This document shows positions 26,289 to 34,236 of a DNA stretch of 64,000 nucleotides, piece after piece. The notes under the pieces were generated by a model. The model saw nothing but the letters and a program-made list of their open reading frames with translations, had not been told where the DNA came from and ran no database searches. The stretch's first letter is position 1. Every line of letters begins with the position of its first letter. A program made the translations under genes and the position numbers. The stretch is from Pseudomonadota bacterium (lineage in GTDB: Bacteria > Pseudomonadota > Alphaproteobacteria > UBA2136 > JAPKEQ01): contig JAYZXF010000001.1 in assembly GCA_036141575.1 (NCBI GenBank), positions 167,660 through 231,659 of the forward strand, written 5' to 3'.

Positions 26289-26674
26289 TATTTGCGATCC
26301 ACTCGTTGTGGTTTAAGGTTTTCATCAATTGCAACGTACGTTCCGCTGGCTGTTGCCGCAAGAATCTCTTCGTTATCATCAAAAATATTTGTACGCCAGA
26401 TCTCCATAGTTACTTCCATAGAGGTACGGCCAACACTTGTCACTTTACCGTAGATGGTTACGCTGTCACTTGGCATGATCGGCTTTTTGAAAAGAACTTC
26501 GTTCATTTTCAGAAGAGCAACCTTACTGCTTGAGCGGCTGATGGCAACGACTGCACCAGCTTGGTCAATCCAAGAGAGGAGCTGTCCGCCAAAAAGCGTA
26601 CCGTTATAGTTAAGCTCGTCAGGCATAACGAACTGTTTTAGGACTAAGTTGTCGGGGTGTTTAAGTGTTTCCAT
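26288..26674 (-). CDS. Acyl-CoA thioesterase, hotdog fold (YciA-like)
   Basis: 128-aa single hotdog domain. ELNYNGTLFGGQLLSWIDQAG contains the usual catalytic helix; KMNEVLFKKPIMPSD and GRTSMEVTMEIW follow as in YciA/acyl-CoA hydrolases. It hydrolyses acyl-CoA thioesters in the cytoplasm. The frame extends 12 codons further, but METLKHPDN at 26674 fits both the family and a promoter ending seven bases upstream. It is coupled to parE. Confidence 0.88.
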   Translation of the reverse strand: METLKHPDNLVLKQFVMPDELNYNGTLFGGQLLSWIDQAGAVVAISRSSSKVALLKMNEVLFKKPIMPSDSVTIYGKVTSVGRTSMEVTMEIWRTNIFDDNEEILAATASGTYVAIDENLKPQRVDRK

Positions 26675-26710
26675 GCCAAAGAATATACGAGGAATTATAA
26701 GCCTTTGCAA
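26675..26710 (-). promoter_or_regulatory. Putative leaderless promoter of the thioesterase-parE operon
   Basis: Minus-strand TTGCAA (26705-26710), 17-bp spacer, TATATT (26682-26687), then exactly seven bases to the ATG at 26674. This is the best match to consensus among the leaderless candidates. Confidence 0.6.
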
Positions 26711-26714
26711 GTAG

Positions 26715-26739
26715 AAAAGCCCCGTAAATTGGGGCTTTT
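26715..26739 (-). terminator. Terminator of the Nudix gene
   Basis: AAAAGCCCC/GGGGCTTTT stem with a seven-base loop between the Nudix gene and the thioesterase promoter. The T tail is short. Confidence 0.7.
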
Positions 26740-26758
26740 CAAAGTTTTTTCGATCTTC

Positions 26759-27331
26759 TTAAATGTGGCCTTCTTCTTGGAAGAGGGTTAGAGTTTCAGG
26801 CAGCCATGGAGCAAATTTGTCCGGCTCTGCCAGAATTTCTTCAATTGTGAAGAAACCGACAGCGGTATTTTCTTCTTCCCTGTCAAAAGAAACATCTGCC
26901 AGGCGACAGGTTTTTTCATTCACCCACACGCGCCACAAATGGTGCATGTTGGTTTGGAATTCGGCAGCGTCGTCGTGGAGGCCAAAGAGGCTGTTGGGCT
27001 CTTGGTTGATGCGCACATGGGTGACATCTTTCATTTTGAGTTGCGCGGCCTTTTTTGCAAAAGCTTCTCCAAGCTCTTCTTTGTTTTCACGGAAGAGGGC
27101 ATCAGCGGGAGAGGGTTCACCTCCTACGCGCCAATAACCGCCGGGAACGCCCCATAGACCGCCATGTAGTGCCATTGTATCAGCACGTTTAACCAGCATG
27201 ATGCGGCCGGCTTTTTTCTTCTTGAGTCGAAGAAACGTTAGAATGGTACCAAGCAATCCTTGCTTTTGGGGGATGACAGGCAGCAGACCTGTACCTACCG
27301 TTGCGTAAGGGAACTCGCATGCAAAAGCCAT
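26759..27331 (-). CDS. Nudix hydrolase
   Basis: 190-aa Nudix-fold protein with the box read as GGEPSPADALFRENKEELGE, fitting G-x5-E-x7-RE-x2-EE-x-GE although the hydrophobic position is Asn. It should hydrolyse a nucleoside diphosphate linked to another moiety. A basic KKKKAG insertion lies before the box. The start at 27331 has AAGGAG seven bases upstream; the frame extends 20 codons further without support. Substrate cannot be inferred. Confidence 0.82.
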   Translation of the reverse strand: MAFACEFPYATVGTGLLPVIPQKQGLLGTILTFLRLKKKKAGRIMLVKRADTMALHGGLWGVPGGYWRVGGEPSPADALFRENKEELGEAFAKKAAQLKMKDVTHVRINQEPNSLFGLHDDAAEFQTNMHHLWRVWVNEKTCRLADVSFDREEENTAVGFFTIEEILAEPDKFAPWLPETLTLFQEEGHI

Positions 27332-27509
27332 ATTAAGGCTCCTTATATCTTGAGAAACGGAAAAGTGAGAAGATAAGACTTCAGCCTTCATATGGGAAAA
27401 TAGGAATGTTTTTCAAGAGTTGTATACGTATTTTGTGGTGTTTTATTATGGGGTATGCTAAAGACGAGGTATTATATATCTGATGAAACGTTTAACTGGA
27501 GAATCAAGC

Positions 27510-28082
27510 ATGAAAGCTTATATCCCAAATGCTCTGTCTTTGTTCAGAATGTTTGCCTGGATTCCGATTATTGCCATACTGCTGGCAGGTTATCCTCTCT
27601 GGGCGCTAGTATGTTATGCCTGTGCCGCTATTACTGACTGGCTTGATGGCTATCTTGCACGCTTATGGAATGTCCAAAGTGAGTTTGGCCAAAAGGTTGA
27701 TCAAGAAGCTGATAAGGTGCTTGTGTTAGCCCTTCTTATTTTTGCAAGCCTTTATACTGGCTACTATGGCGAAAGTCTGGTTGTGAGTTTTGGAATTGCT
27801 ATTGTAACCACAATCTTTTTTGCAAGAGACTATCTTGTGAATTCGATGCGTGCTTGGCTCCGCTCTAAAGGGCTTCCTGCTTTAAATTCCACAGATATTG
27901 CTAAAAGGAAAACGGGCGTACAGATGTTCGCTTTAGGTTTCTGGCTGATGTCTTTGACGTGGGGGGGCGTTATGGTGCTCTTTTGGCTCTTAACTACTGT
28001 TGCCTTGGTTATGACGCTCTATACTCTTTGGGATTACCATTTGCAATATCGTAATGCACGTGCTGCATATGAAGCCAAATAA
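27510..28082 (+). CDS. CDP-alcohol phosphatidyltransferase (PgsA-like)
   Basis: 190-aa integral membrane enzyme with the signature D-G-x2-A-R-x8-G-x3-D-x3-D in TDWLDGYLARLWNVQSEFG followed by QKVDQEAD. The start PNALSLFRM is typical of phosphatidylglycerophosphate synthases. About five membrane helices. It would transfer phosphatidyl from CDP-diacylglycerol to glycerol-3-phosphate. The start at 27510 has GGAGA upstream. A terminator follows. Confidence 0.88.
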   Translation: MKAYIPNALSLFRMFAWIPIIAILLAGYPLWALVCYACAAITDWLDGYLARLWNVQSEFGQKVDQEADKVLVLALLIFASLYTGYYGESLVVSFGIAIVTTIFFARDYLVNSMRAWLRSKGLPALNSTDIAKRKTGVQMFALGFWLMSLTWGGVMVLFWLLTTVALVMTLYTLWDYHLQYRNARAAYEAK

Positions 28083-28094
28083 ATCGATTGAAAG

Positions 28095-28120
28095 AAAGCC
28101 CCGCAACTGCGGGGCTTTTT
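28095..28120. terminator. Terminator between the pgsA-like gene and glnA
   Basis: AAAGCCCCGC/GCGGGGCTTT with loop AACT and six T on the plus strand; the minus strand has a broken T tail, so it may also stop glnA transcripts. Confidence 0.85.
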
Positions 28121-28122
28121 TG

Positions 28123-29535
28123 TTATCTTGAGTAATACATTTGGAACTCAATTGGGTGAGGGGTGTGCTCTAGGGCTTCAACCTCAGCCATCTTGATATC
28201 AATGTAATGGTCAATCAGGTCATCATCAAATACGCCGTGCTCTTTTAGGAAGGCACGATCTTTATTCAATGCTTCAAGCGCTTCTCTTAGAGAGCCGCAA
28301 ACCTGTGGGATACGTTTTGCTTTTGCTGGAGAGAGTTCATATAGGTCTTCCTCTCTAGCGTCGCCCGGGTGAATTTTATTCTTAATGCCGTCTAAGCCAG
28401 CCATAAGCATAGCTGCAAAGCAAAGGTACGGATTTGCCATTGGGTCTGGGAAGCGTGTTTCAATACGTTTCGCTTTTGCCGTGTTTGCTGCTGGGATACG
28501 AATAGACGCGCTACGGTTACGAGCAGCGTAAGCAAGCATAACAGGGGCTTCATATCCTGGAATAAGGCGCTTGTAACTGTTTGTTGCTGGGTTACTAAAT
28601 GCATTGAGTGCGCGGGCATGCTTAATAATACCGCCAATATAGTATAGAGCCATCTCGCTGAGGTCGTCATAATCTTTACCTGCAAAGAGAGGAGACGTGC
28701 CTGTCCATAGAGACTGGTGCACATGCATACCGCTTCCATTATCTCCTGAGAGAGGCTTTGGCATAAACGTCGCTGTGAGGCCGTAAACGCCCGCCACTTG
28801 GTGAATCGCTGCTTTAAAGGTTTGCACATGGTCAGCAACCTTTTTAAGCGTTGCGCCTTCCATACCCACTTCACACTGTCCGCCTGATGCGACTTCAGCA
28901 TGATGGAGTGTTGGGCTTAGGCCGCAAGCTTTTAGCTTCATAACCATTTCACTACGTACGTTTTGGAGTTTATCTTCTGGCCCTGCAATAAAGTAAGCGC
29001 CTTTGATATCAGGGGCGTGGCCACTAGATGGGGCTGCACGCTCTTCAGCTGAGCTCCAATGGCCTTTATCTGATTTAATCTCATAGAATGTATGTTCAGG
29101 TTTTGTGCTGTAGCGTGTTTCATTAAAGAGGAAGAACTCTAGCTCTGGACCAAAGAGCGCTTTTTCAGCGATACCAGATTTTGTGAGAGCTTCTTCAGCG
29201 CGCTCTGCAATACCACGTGGGCAGCGGTTGTAAGCTTCTTCAGTGGTCGGGTCATAAACATTACAGGCAATGATAGCTGTTTTATGAGCTGTAAAAGGTG
29301 AAATGTAGAGTGTTGTTACATCTGGCATAAGAACCATGTCACTCTTATTAATGGTACACCAGCCTTCTAAAGAGGATCCATCAAAGCCAACACCTTCTGT
29401 AAAGGTTTTCTCTGATACATTGTCCATATGGTATGTGATATGTCGGGAAATACCGTGTAGGTCAGTAAACTGGAAATCAACGAACTGAATGCTGTTTTCT
29501 TTAAGATGGTTAATTACGTCAGTAATTGTTTTCAT
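28123..29535 (-). CDS. glnA: Glutamine synthetase, type I
   Basis: 470-aa GSI enzyme that forms glutamine from glutamate, ammonia and ATP. Motifs include DGSSLEGW, GPELEFFLFN, KPLSGDNGSGMHVHQS and NSYKRLIPGYEAP. The C-terminal Tyr in DLYELSPAKAKRIPQ corresponds to the adenylylation site of the beta subtype, so control by GlnE is likely. No glnB precedes it. I found no convincing sigma-54 promoter in the 195 bp upstream. Confidence 0.97.
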   Translation of the reverse strand: MKTITDVINHLKENSIQFVDFQFTDLHGISRHITYHMDNVSEKTFTEGVGFDGSSLEGWCTINKSDMVLMPDVTTLYISPFTAHKTAIIACNVYDPTTEEAYNRCPRGIAERAEEALTKSGIAEKALFGPELEFFLFNETRYSTKPEHTFYEIKSDKGHWSSAEERAAPSSGHAPDIKGAYFIAGPEDKLQNVRSEMVMKLKACGLSPTLHHAEVASGGQCEVGMEGATLKKVADHVQTFKAAIHQVAGVYGLTATFMPKPLSGDNGSGMHVHQSLWTGTSPLFAGKDYDDLSEMALYYIGGIIKHARALNAFSNPATNSYKRLIPGYEAPVMLAYAARNRSASIRIPAANTAKAKRIETRFPDPMANPYLCFAAMLMAGLDGIKNKIHPGDAREEDLYELSPAKAKRIPQVCGSLREALEALNKDRAFLKEHGVFDDDLIDHYIDIKMAEVEALEHTPHPIEFQMYYSR

Positions 29536-29731
29536 TTATATGCTCTTATTTTTTGCTCTGTATGGCCTATGGCAACTAGCATAAATTTTTGAAAGGCTTT
29601 TTAAAAGCATAAATGTCAGTGAGATGTGTAGATATGAATTGTAGGGATCCCCATAAAAGAATTATGGGCGAGAGAAACTGTTCTGGTTTCTAGCGCTAAA
29701 CTGCCAAAATGCTAAAAATAAGGAGTATGCC

Positions 29732-29938
29732 ATGAGTCATAACCATGCAATTCAAACAGATAACAATGATGACTACACATACCGACGTCTGATGCAGGAG
29801 CATCGTAATCTGGATGAGAAAATTGAGTACATGAGGCATATTCCATCGACGGATACGAGTGAGCTAAAGCATCTTAAAATTATGAAGCTAAGGCTGGCAG
29901 ACCAGATGGAACATCGACTTAAAGAGCTAGAAAACTAA
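29732..29938 (+). CDS. YdcH/DUF465 family small coiled-coil protein
   Basis: 68-aa helical hairpin with the pattern of DUF465: LMQEHRNLDEKIEYM near residues 20-34 and LKHLKIMKLRLADQME around 45-60. Function of the family is not established. AAGGAG lies upstream and a terminator follows, so it is a monocistronic unit. Confidence 0.8.
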   Translation: MSHNHAIQTDNNDDYTYRRLMQEHRNLDEKIEYMRHIPSTDTSELKHLKIMKLRLADQMEHRLKELEN

Positions 29939-29960
29939 CCTTAAAGTAATAAATACCCGA

Positions 29961-29988
29961 AAAAGGCCGTGTACAGCGGCCTTTTTTA
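29961..29988 (+). terminator. Intrinsic terminator after the DUF465 gene
   Basis: AAGGCCG/CGGCCTT stem, short loop and a six-T tail. Confidence 0.9.
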
Positions 29989-30024
29989 TGGCATATTGGC
30001 ATTCATCAAAAAGGGAGAGAGCCT

Positions 30025-31356
30025 ATGTCAGAGCGTACGTTAACCATTACGGGTGGTCAGCCAATTAAAGGTGAGCTGACATGTTTTGGTGCCAAGAACT
30101 TTGCAACAAAAGCAATGGTTGCAACAACGCTTGGTGATTCTCCAAGCACGCTCACAAATGTGCCGCCAATTGGTGATGTAGATATTACGCGCGCACTTCT
30201 TGTTGGGGCAGGGGTCAACTGCTCTGAACACGCAGAAACAATGACATTTGATCCATCAGGCATGACGTCTTCTACGCTGACAATGCCGGATTCTCGTAAC
30301 AACCGTATTCCAATCCTTCTCTTGCCAACGCTACTGCACCGTTTTGGTGAAGCACATATTCCAGCACTAGGTGGCTGTAAAATTGGTAACCGTAATGTGG
30401 ATTATCACCTAGAATCAGCACGTAAGTTTGGTGCTAAAGTGTGGCAGGATGAAGAAGGCTACCACGCAAAAGCAGATGGCCGCCTAAAGGGAGCTCATAT
30501 TAAACTGCCTTACCCAAGTGTTGGGGCGACTGAAACAACGCTTTTCCTAAGTGTACTTGCTGAAGGGACAAGTGTGATCTCTAACGCAGCAATTGAGCCA
30601 GAGATTGTAGAACTTGTGACAATGCTTCGTGCAATGGGTGCGATTATCTTCATGGAAGAAGGCCGTGAAATTCGGGTGGAAGGTGTAGAGAAGCTTTCTG
30701 GCACGCATATGCCAATTTTAGGTGACCGTATTGAGGTCGGCTCATGGGCAGCGCTTGCTTGTGCGGCTGATGGTGAGATTACCGTACATGGTATTCGTGC
30801 CAACACAATGAGCAACTTCTTGTCTTACTTTAGACAAGTAGGTGGTGGTTTTGATCTGATTGGCCCAGATTCAATTCGTTTTTACAGAGAGCGCCCGCTT
30901 ACATCTATTACGCTTGAAACAGATGTGTTCCCTGGATTCTCAACTGACTGGCAGCAGCCATTTGCTGTCATGCTGACACAAGCTGAAGGGATTAGCGTGA
31001 TTCATGAAACGGTTTATGAGAGCCGCTTTGGTTATACTGAAGCTCTCAAAGGGCTTGGTGCCGATGTGCAGCTGACAACACACTGCCTTGGTAAGCCTTG
31101 CCGTTTTGAAAATCATGATTACCCGCACAGCGCCCTGATTAAAGGTAAGGTCAACCTAAAAGCAACATCTGACCTTCTGGAAATTCCAGATTTGCGTGCT
31201 GGTCTTGCATATGTCATTGCTGCTGCAGTGGCAGAAGGCGATACAACGCTTACAAACATTGATATGCTAGAGCGCGGTTACGGCCCTGTACGTGAGCGCC
31301 TTGAAGCGATTGGTGTAAAAGCTGTTGAATCCACTCAAATGAAAAAGAGTGCGTAA
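30025..31356 (+). CDS. Divergent MurA-type UDP-GlcNAc enolpyruvyltransferase
   Basis: 443-aa EPSP-synthase-fold enzyme. It keeps key MurA residues: K24-N25 in GAKNF, R94, the catalytic-site Cys C118 in GGCKIGNR, R123, an Asp in PGFSTDWQQ and the late Arg in ERGYGPVRERL. Usual neighbours of these are altered, for example RAS to RIP and RPVDLH to RNVDYH, so it is divergent. It would add enolpyruvate from PEP to UDP-GlcNAc, the first step of peptidoglycan synthesis. It could be the sole MurA or a paralogue; the window does not say. GGGAGAG precedes the ATG. Confidence 0.82.
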   Translation: MSERTLTITGGQPIKGELTCFGAKNFATKAMVATTLGDSPSTLTNVPPIGDVDITRALLVGAGVNCSEHAETMTFDPSGMTSSTLTMPDSRNNRIPILLLPTLLHRFGEAHIPALGGCKIGNRNVDYHLESARKFGAKVWQDEEGYHAKADGRLKGAHIKLPYPSVGATETTLFLSVLAEGTSVISNAAIEPEIVELVTMLRAMGAIIFMEEGREIRVEGVEKLSGTHMPILGDRIEVGSWAALACAADGEITVHGIRANTMSNFLSYFRQVGGGFDLIGPDSIRFYRERPLTSITLETDVFPGFSTDWQQPFAVMLTQAEGISVIHETVYESRFGYTEALKGLGADVQLTTHCLGKPCRFENHDYPHSALIKGKVNLKATSDLLEIPDLRAGLAYVIAAAVAEGDTTLTNIDMLERGYGPVRERLEAIGVKAVESTQMKKSA

Positions 31357-32017
31357 GGTGCAGCTTAAAGCGTTAAAAGACCACGATATAGACTCTATTT
31401 GTACGTGTATTAAACATTATGGTAATCCGTCAGATCCAAAAATTTACTCTATAGGCGCTAACCAGTTTCTTAACAGAAAAGAATACCTTGCTCATATTGA
31501 GTCCTTAATCTGTAGAGAGTCTCAAACATGTTTTGTTCATTCTTTTTTTATTGAAGGGCTAAAATGTGGTGCTCAAGGGTTGTATTTGGCTGGTGCCACA
31601 TCTTTATTGTGCGGGATTGAGGCTTTAATTAGAGTTGTTTTAAATGGTGCCCCAGAAAATATTGATCCCCTTCACGCATTTCATAGAGGTGCCCTGATTT
31701 CTTATCGTGCTTTGAAAAGGCTTAGGAATCATTATGGCGTTAATCTATCGTGCTTTGAATGGGAAGGTGAAAGCTTTGCTTCTAAAGATAAAGTTCCTCA
31801 AGATTTTGAGCTTTTGAGAATCAGGGATCAAATTTTACATGGCAATCTCTCTTCTATGTCGGAAGAGTTTGAAGCGGTTAAAACGCATTATTTTATTAAT
31901 AAAGATGACGTTGAAGCGCTGTATTACCAGCTTATACGTATTGGAATTAAAGTACTTCTTGAATTGGGAAATGTATTAAAAAACCATCAAAATCAGAAGT
32001 TTTTGTCGGGCGGTTGA
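31349..32017 (+). CDS. HEPN-like protein of unknown function
   Basis: 222-aa protein, AT-rich compared with its neighbours, beginning at GTG 31349 within the end of the murA-like gene (GTG 31358 is an alternative). Its C-terminal two thirds are helical, with LYLAGATSLLCGIEALIRVVL around 78-98 and RDQILHGNLS around 159-168. The pattern of an IEALIR-type helix followed by R-x4-H (R159, H164) is what HEPN ribonuclease-like domains show. Such domains occur in toxin and defence proteins. No antitoxin is obvious next to it. The family call is tentative. Confidence 0.5.
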   Translation: MRKVQLKALKDHDIDSICTCIKHYGNPSDPKIYSIGANQFLNRKEYLAHIESLICRESQTCFVHSFFIEGLKCGAQGLYLAGATSLLCGIEALIRVVLNGAPENIDPLHAFHRGALISYRALKRLRNHYGVNLSCFEWEGESFASKDKVPQDFELLRIRDQILHGNLSSMSEEFEAVKTHYFINKDDVEALYYQLIRIGIKVLLELGNVLKNHQNQKFLSGG

Positions 32018-32024
32018 GAGTATT

Positions 32025-32555
32025 CTAATTCAAAAACTGTTGCATTCTTGTATAGGCAGGACTGTCTGATTTGTTAAGCCCGTTAATAAAGCCTACAAAA
32101 ATGTCGCTTCCATCTGGCAGCATTTCTGGCTTAGGTAGAGTTGTAACGCCCATGTTTCCACCATCTTGCATCATAAGAATAGGGCGGTCTACGCGGCTGC
32201 TGAGCTTGCGTGCATCACGGCTGACTTGAATGGTTTTCTTCACAAATGATGGGAGGCGTGAAGGAACTGTCCAGCTCAGAAGGTGTGCTTCGGAGATGAG
32301 ATCATGCCTTGCAAAAACTTTGGTCCAGAAGGTATGCCCAACTGACGGCCACTCTTTCATAAAGATCAAATTAAAGTGCGGCGTATAGATTGGGGCATGC
32401 AAATTGATATTGATGATGATAAGCGTTGGCGCATCAGCCTTTTGAGCAGGAACGAACGTGTAACCTACACCGTCCATGTCACCAAAAAAAGTGTTATTTT
32501 TCAATACGTCAGTGCTAACTTTAGCAAGTGAACTATAGAAATCTCTGCGATGCAT
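32025..32555 (-). CDS. Protein of unknown function, 176 aa
   Basis: 176-aa soluble protein beginning MHRRDFYSSLAKVSTDVLKN, with a beta-rich middle (TLIIININLHAPIYTPHF) and a tail LPDGSDIFVGFINGLNKS. No signal peptide or recognised motif. It is convergent with the HEPN-like gene, 7 bp apart, and is flanked upstream by about 200 bp before the next gene. No strong ribosome site is visible, so the exact start is uncertain. Confidence 0.6.
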   Translation of the reverse strand: MHRRDFYSSLAKVSTDVLKNNTFFGDMDGVGYTFVPAQKADAPTLIIININLHAPIYTPHFNLIFMKEWPSVGHTFWTKVFARHDLISEAHLLSWTVPSRLPSFVKKTIQVSRDARKLSSRVDRPILMMQDGGNMGVTTLPKPEMLPDGSDIFVGFINGLNKSDSPAYTRMQQFLN

Positions 32556-32679
32556 TTTTAACGCTTTGTTTTATTTTTATTTTTCCTATTTTAGCCGATT
32601 TTTGGGCTTTGTACGAGCAAAAAGTACTGTTTACGAAGGAAGGCTTTGTAAACAAAAAGAAATACCTGTCAGGCAAATG

Positions 32680-32708
32680 TTGACAATGCTTGTACCTGCT
32701 ACCATAAT
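32680..32708 (+). promoter_or_regulatory. Strong promoter before the LPG-repeat gene
   Basis: Perfect TTGACA (32680-32685), 17-bp spacer, CATAAT (32703-32708). Transcription should start near 32715, giving a leader of about 47 bases. This is the closest match to a consensus sigma-70 promoter that I noticed in the window. Confidence 0.8.
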
Positions 32709-32761
32709 ATATGTAGAGCTAAGTAGGCTCGATGGGGAAAAGAGAAGTCAGGAAGACGAAT

Positions 32762-33688
32762 ATGCTTGATATAACACAGAACGCAAGTGTTGCAAGCGCA
32801 CAAGCAAGCAACACAAGACAGCAGCAGGCTAATCAGCCTGTTGAAAACGCATCCGCAAAGAATGGGTTTACACTCAGGACTATCCCAAGTGATAGTGGAA
32901 GTGTATTGACGAATATTGCTAAATCTCGCCGTTTGTCCCCAACGGAAAAATCAGGTCTTATTCGCCAGCTTGCTACATTTGATACAGTCAAAGCTGAAGG
33001 TATTGTACGTAAGAACGTTCTTTCTAACGTGCAACAAGTTGCCAGCTTTATGGAGCAAACATCAAAAGTTTCTTACAAACCGACACCAATTGATCAAGCT
33101 GTTAAGCAGTTTGAACGTGCACAGCAGGCCGCGCAACAGCAGCCACAACAAACAAGAACTGTGGAGCGTGTCGAGCAGAATATTGAAAACATTGTACAGC
33201 AAAGCCGTGGGGTAAGCGTACAAGAGGCGATTCAGACACAAACAAGACAGAATGCAAATGTACGTGATTCTGTTGAAGTAAATGTGAATCGTCAGCAAAA
33301 CGTTCCAGAAATTCCAAGTCAAGGACGTGCTGAAGCACAACCTGTAGAACTAAATCTTCCGGGGCAGGCGTCAGAAGTGTCATTGGCACTACCGGGCTCT
33401 GCGAGCAGTGAAGAAATTCCTCTACCAGGCCAGGCTGATATTGAAGCTCTTGAGTTTGCGCTGCCAGGTGGCGGTGAAACAGCTGAAGTGGATCTGCCAG
33501 GTCAAGGTGCTGCTGAGGATATTCCAGTTCAAGCTGCACCGGGCCTTGCTGCTGAAGAGATTCCTGTAGAGGAGATTCCTGTGGAAGAGGTGGCTGCGGC
33601 AGTTGAAGTTGATCTGCCGGGAGCTGACGATGCTTCAGAACTTTCGGAGGGCGCTGTAGAAGCGGCGCGCGTACAAACTTTCGTATAG
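32762..33688 (+). CDS. Low-complexity protein with repeated LPG motifs, unknown function
   Basis: 308-aa acidic, disordered-looking protein. Residues 1-50 are Gln/Asn/Ala rich; about 50-120 are helical (LSPTEKSGLIRQLATFDTVKAEG); about 120-190 are Gln-rich. The last 120 residues repeat units such as ELNLPGQA, LALPGSA, IPLPGQA, FALPGG and VDLPGQ, then EEIPVEEIPVEE and VDLPGAD. No signal peptide or membrane helix. The start at 32762 has AGGAAG upstream; the ATG at 32732 is less well placed. A consensus promoter and a terminator make it a strong single-gene unit. Function unknown. Confidence 0.75.
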   Translation: MLDITQNASVASAQASNTRQQQANQPVENASAKNGFTLRTIPSDSGSVLTNIAKSRRLSPTEKSGLIRQLATFDTVKAEGIVRKNVLSNVQQVASFMEQTSKVSYKPTPIDQAVKQFERAQQAAQQQPQQTRTVERVEQNIENIVQQSRGVSVQEAIQTQTRQNANVRDSVEVNVNRQQNVPEIPSQGRAEAQPVELNLPGQASEVSLALPGSASSEEIPLPGQADIEALEFALPGGGETAEVDLPGQGAAEDIPVQAAPGLAAEEIPVEEIPVEEVAAAVEVDLPGADDASELSEGAVEAARVQTFV

Positions 33689-33704
33689 AGGTGTAACGCA
33701 TCTT

Positions 33705-33732
33705 AAAGAGAGCCTTTTTGGCTCTCTTTTTT
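33705..33732 (+). terminator. Intrinsic terminator after the LPG-repeat gene
   Basis: AAAGAGAGCC/GGCTCTCTTT stem with a TTTTT loop and a run of T. Confidence 0.9.
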
Positions 33733-33790
33733 ATGGAAAATATGTTTTAATAGGCGGATAAAAATAATAACAGTCAAAGGCCTCAGCATT

Positions 33791-34234
33791 TTGAAGAAAA
33801 AGATTGTCCTTGCCAGCGACCACGCTGCCTCTGATTTTATTCAGGATATTTCTGCGCACCTAAAAGCTTCTGGTTATGAAACAGAAGTGATTGTAGGGGA
33901 GAGCGCATTTAGTTATTCAGAAGCGGCTGATAAGGTAGTTGAGCGTGTTTTAGCAGATGAAAATGTACTCGGTGTGGCATGTTGCGGCACTGGTGTTGGT
34001 ATTAGCATGCGCGTGAATCGTCATAAAGGCATTCGCGGTACACTGATTCATGATGCCTTTACAGCTGAGATGGCCGCACTTCATAGCAATGCCAATGTGG
34101 TGTGCATGGGATCACGTGTCATTACATCTACAAAAGCTTGCGCGCTGTTAGATATTGTTTTAAATACGCCGTTTGAGGGAGGAAGACATATTCCGCGCCT
34201 TGAACAACTTGATGCACCAACAGGGGAGAAATAG
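33791..34234 (+). CDS. rpiB: Ribose-5-phosphate isomerase B
   Basis: 147-aa RpiB/LacAB-family sugar isomerase interconverting ribose-5-phosphate and ribulose-5-phosphate. [10 protein letters not shown] (H11) and [10 protein letters not shown] with the catalytic C65 are present, as is the [15 protein letters not shown] segment. Starts with TTG at 33791 (AAAGG upstream). glyA begins 2 bp after its stop; the rpiB-glyA pairing is common in bacteria. Confidence 0.93.
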   Translation: MKKKIVLASDHAASDFIQDISAHLKASGYETEVIVGESAFSYSEAADKVVERVLADENVLGVACCGTGVGISMRVNRHKGIRGTLIHDAFTAEMAALHSNANVVCMGSRVITSTKACALLDIVLNTPFEGGRHIPRLEQLDAPTGEK

Positions 34235-34236
34235 GT

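Noticed and set aside
29536..29731. Sigma-54/NtrC promoter for glnA
   Set aside because: No GG-N10-GC pair with flanking TGGCAC/TTGCA found on the minus strand.
32566..32769. 67-codon plus-strand frame
   Set aside because: It spans the strong promoter of the next gene and has no ribosome site; the AT-rich region explains the open frame.
33102..33701. 199-codon minus-strand frame rich in Gln, Leu and Pro
   Set aside because: Antisense shadow of the repeat-rich LPG gene, which has a consensus promoter and ribosome site on the plus strand.
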